Below are positions 63,680 to 64,000 of a DNA stretch of 64,000 nucleotides, one piece after another. Both the position numbers and the translations under genes were made by a program. The notes below the pieces were generated by a model that had not been told where the DNA came from, searched no databases, and worked only from the letters and a program-made list of their open reading frames with translations. Source of the DNA: Dokdonella sp. (GTDB lineage: Bacteria > Pseudomonadota > Gammaproteobacteria > Xanthomonadales > Rhodanobacteraceae); assembly GCF_019634845.1 (NCBI RefSeq), contig NZ_JAHCAQ010000016.1, positions 1-64,000 on the forward strand. Reading direction: 5' to 3'. How positions within the stretch are numbered: position 1 is the stretch's first letter; every line of letters starts with the position of its first letter.

Positions 63680-64000
63680 GTGACGACGTTGTTCATCTCG
63701 GACCTGCATCTGGACACGGCGCGGCCGCAGATCGTCGAGCAATTCCTCGCCTTCGTCCGCGATGAGGCCGCGCACGCGGATGCGCTCTACATCCTCGGTG
63801 ATTTTTTCGAAGCCTGGATCGGCGACGATGCCGCGGGCGAACTGGAAAACACCGTCGCCGACGCGCTGGCCGCGCTTCACGCGCAAGGCGTGCCCGTGTT
63901 CTTCATGCACGGCAACCGCGATTTCCTGCTCGGCGATGCCTGGGCGCGCCGCGCGCGCCTGACGATCCTGCCCGACCCAAGCGTGATCGAGATCGAAGGC
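63680..64000 (+). CDS. lpxH: UDP-2,3-diacylglucosamine diphosphatase LpxH, 5' part
   Basis: The first 107 codons of a calcineurin-like phosphoesterase of lipid A synthesis that makes lipid X. Metal motifs are visible in order: 'LFISDLHLDTARP' (D-x-H), 'LYILGDFFEAWIGDD' (G-D) and 'VFFMHGNRDFLLG' (G-N-R-D), the last two specific for LpxH. The start is a GTG at 63680 with GAGGA upstream. The gene runs out of the window. Confidence 0.93.
   Translation, partial: MTTLFISDLHLDTARPQIVEQFLAFVRDEAAHADALYILGDFFEAWIGDDAAGELENTVADALAALHAQGVPVFFMHGNRDFLLGDAWARRARLTILPDPSVIEIEG

Overview
The window is a GC-rich, gene-dense stretch of a gammaproteobacterial chromosome. Several neighbourhoods match gammaproteobacterial order: queG divergent from nnr-tsaE-amiC-mutL, dapA-bamC divergent from gcvR-bcp, pcnB-panB-panC, rplU-rpmA-obgE, nudE-cysQ-mazG, and ppk1-ppx. 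A type II secretion block containing gspN, frequent GTG starts, and secreted proteins ending in a short D-L-I-F-x-x-G-F-acidic tail point to the Xanthomonadales (Rhodanobacteraceae/Xanthomonadaceae side). That placement is an inference from gene content, not from a marker-gene tree.

Layout. 1-6.5 kb: the end of an OGT-like glycosyltransferase, a PPK2 polyphosphate kinase, two secreted or periplasmic peptidases (isoaspartyl peptidase, M3 dipeptidase), a small membrane protein and a secreted beta-helix protein. 6.5-8.8 kb: house-cleaning operon nudE-cysQ-mazG. 8.9-10.8 kb: a secreted CAP-domain protein and an inositol-monophosphatase-like enzyme. 10.8-16.5 kb: gspG-H-I-J-K-L-M-N, the pseudopilins and inner-membrane platform of a type II secretion system, without gspC/D/E/F. 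16.5-24 kb: bioA, rsmE, a TPR protein, glnS, a deaminase, obgE, rpmA and rplU. 24-28.2 kb: uvrA, a thioesterase and a PCuAC copper chaperone. 28.2-31.3 kb: a DUF4139 protein, an unrecognised lower-GC ORF and a CPBP membrane protease. 31.4-36 kb: an enoyl-CoA isomerase-like protein, a rhodanese, a CoA pyrophosphatase, a DUF1289 protein, an FKBP-like protein and a DUF1684 protein. 36-42.6 kb: mutL-amiC-tsaE-nnr and queG. 42.6-47.7 kb: cytochrome b561, panD, a candidate small RNA, panC, panB and pcnB. 47.7-52.7 kb: tRNA-Glu(CTC), fdxA, bamC, dapA, gcvR, bcp and a PIN-PhoH ATPase. 52.7-64 kb: an orphan outer-membrane barrel, an NAD-type isocitrate dehydrogenase, a secreted W-W-P-domain protein, a CMD-family protein, grxC, bepA-like, ppk1, ppx, a secreted cyclophilin and the start of lpxH.

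Functional themes. Polyphosphate metabolism is unusually complete: PPK1 makes it, PPX degrades it, and a separate PPK2 uses it. Nucleotide sanitation is represented by MazG, NudE, CysQ, a CoA pyrophosphatase and Nnr. Envelope functions recur: T2SS, BamC, BepA, AmiC, LpxH and two periplasmic prolyl isomerases. The pantothenate pathway is present as panB, panC and panD.

No phage, insertion sequence, CRISPR array or obvious island was seen. The window reads as core chromosome. The most unusual items are the shared C-terminal tail on two unrelated secreted proteins, the lower-GC orphan beside a CPBP protease, a probable small RNA downstream of the panC unit, and two promoters that appear to start transcription on the ATG itself. 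Very long open frames antisense to real genes are a by-product of the high GC content and were left out.
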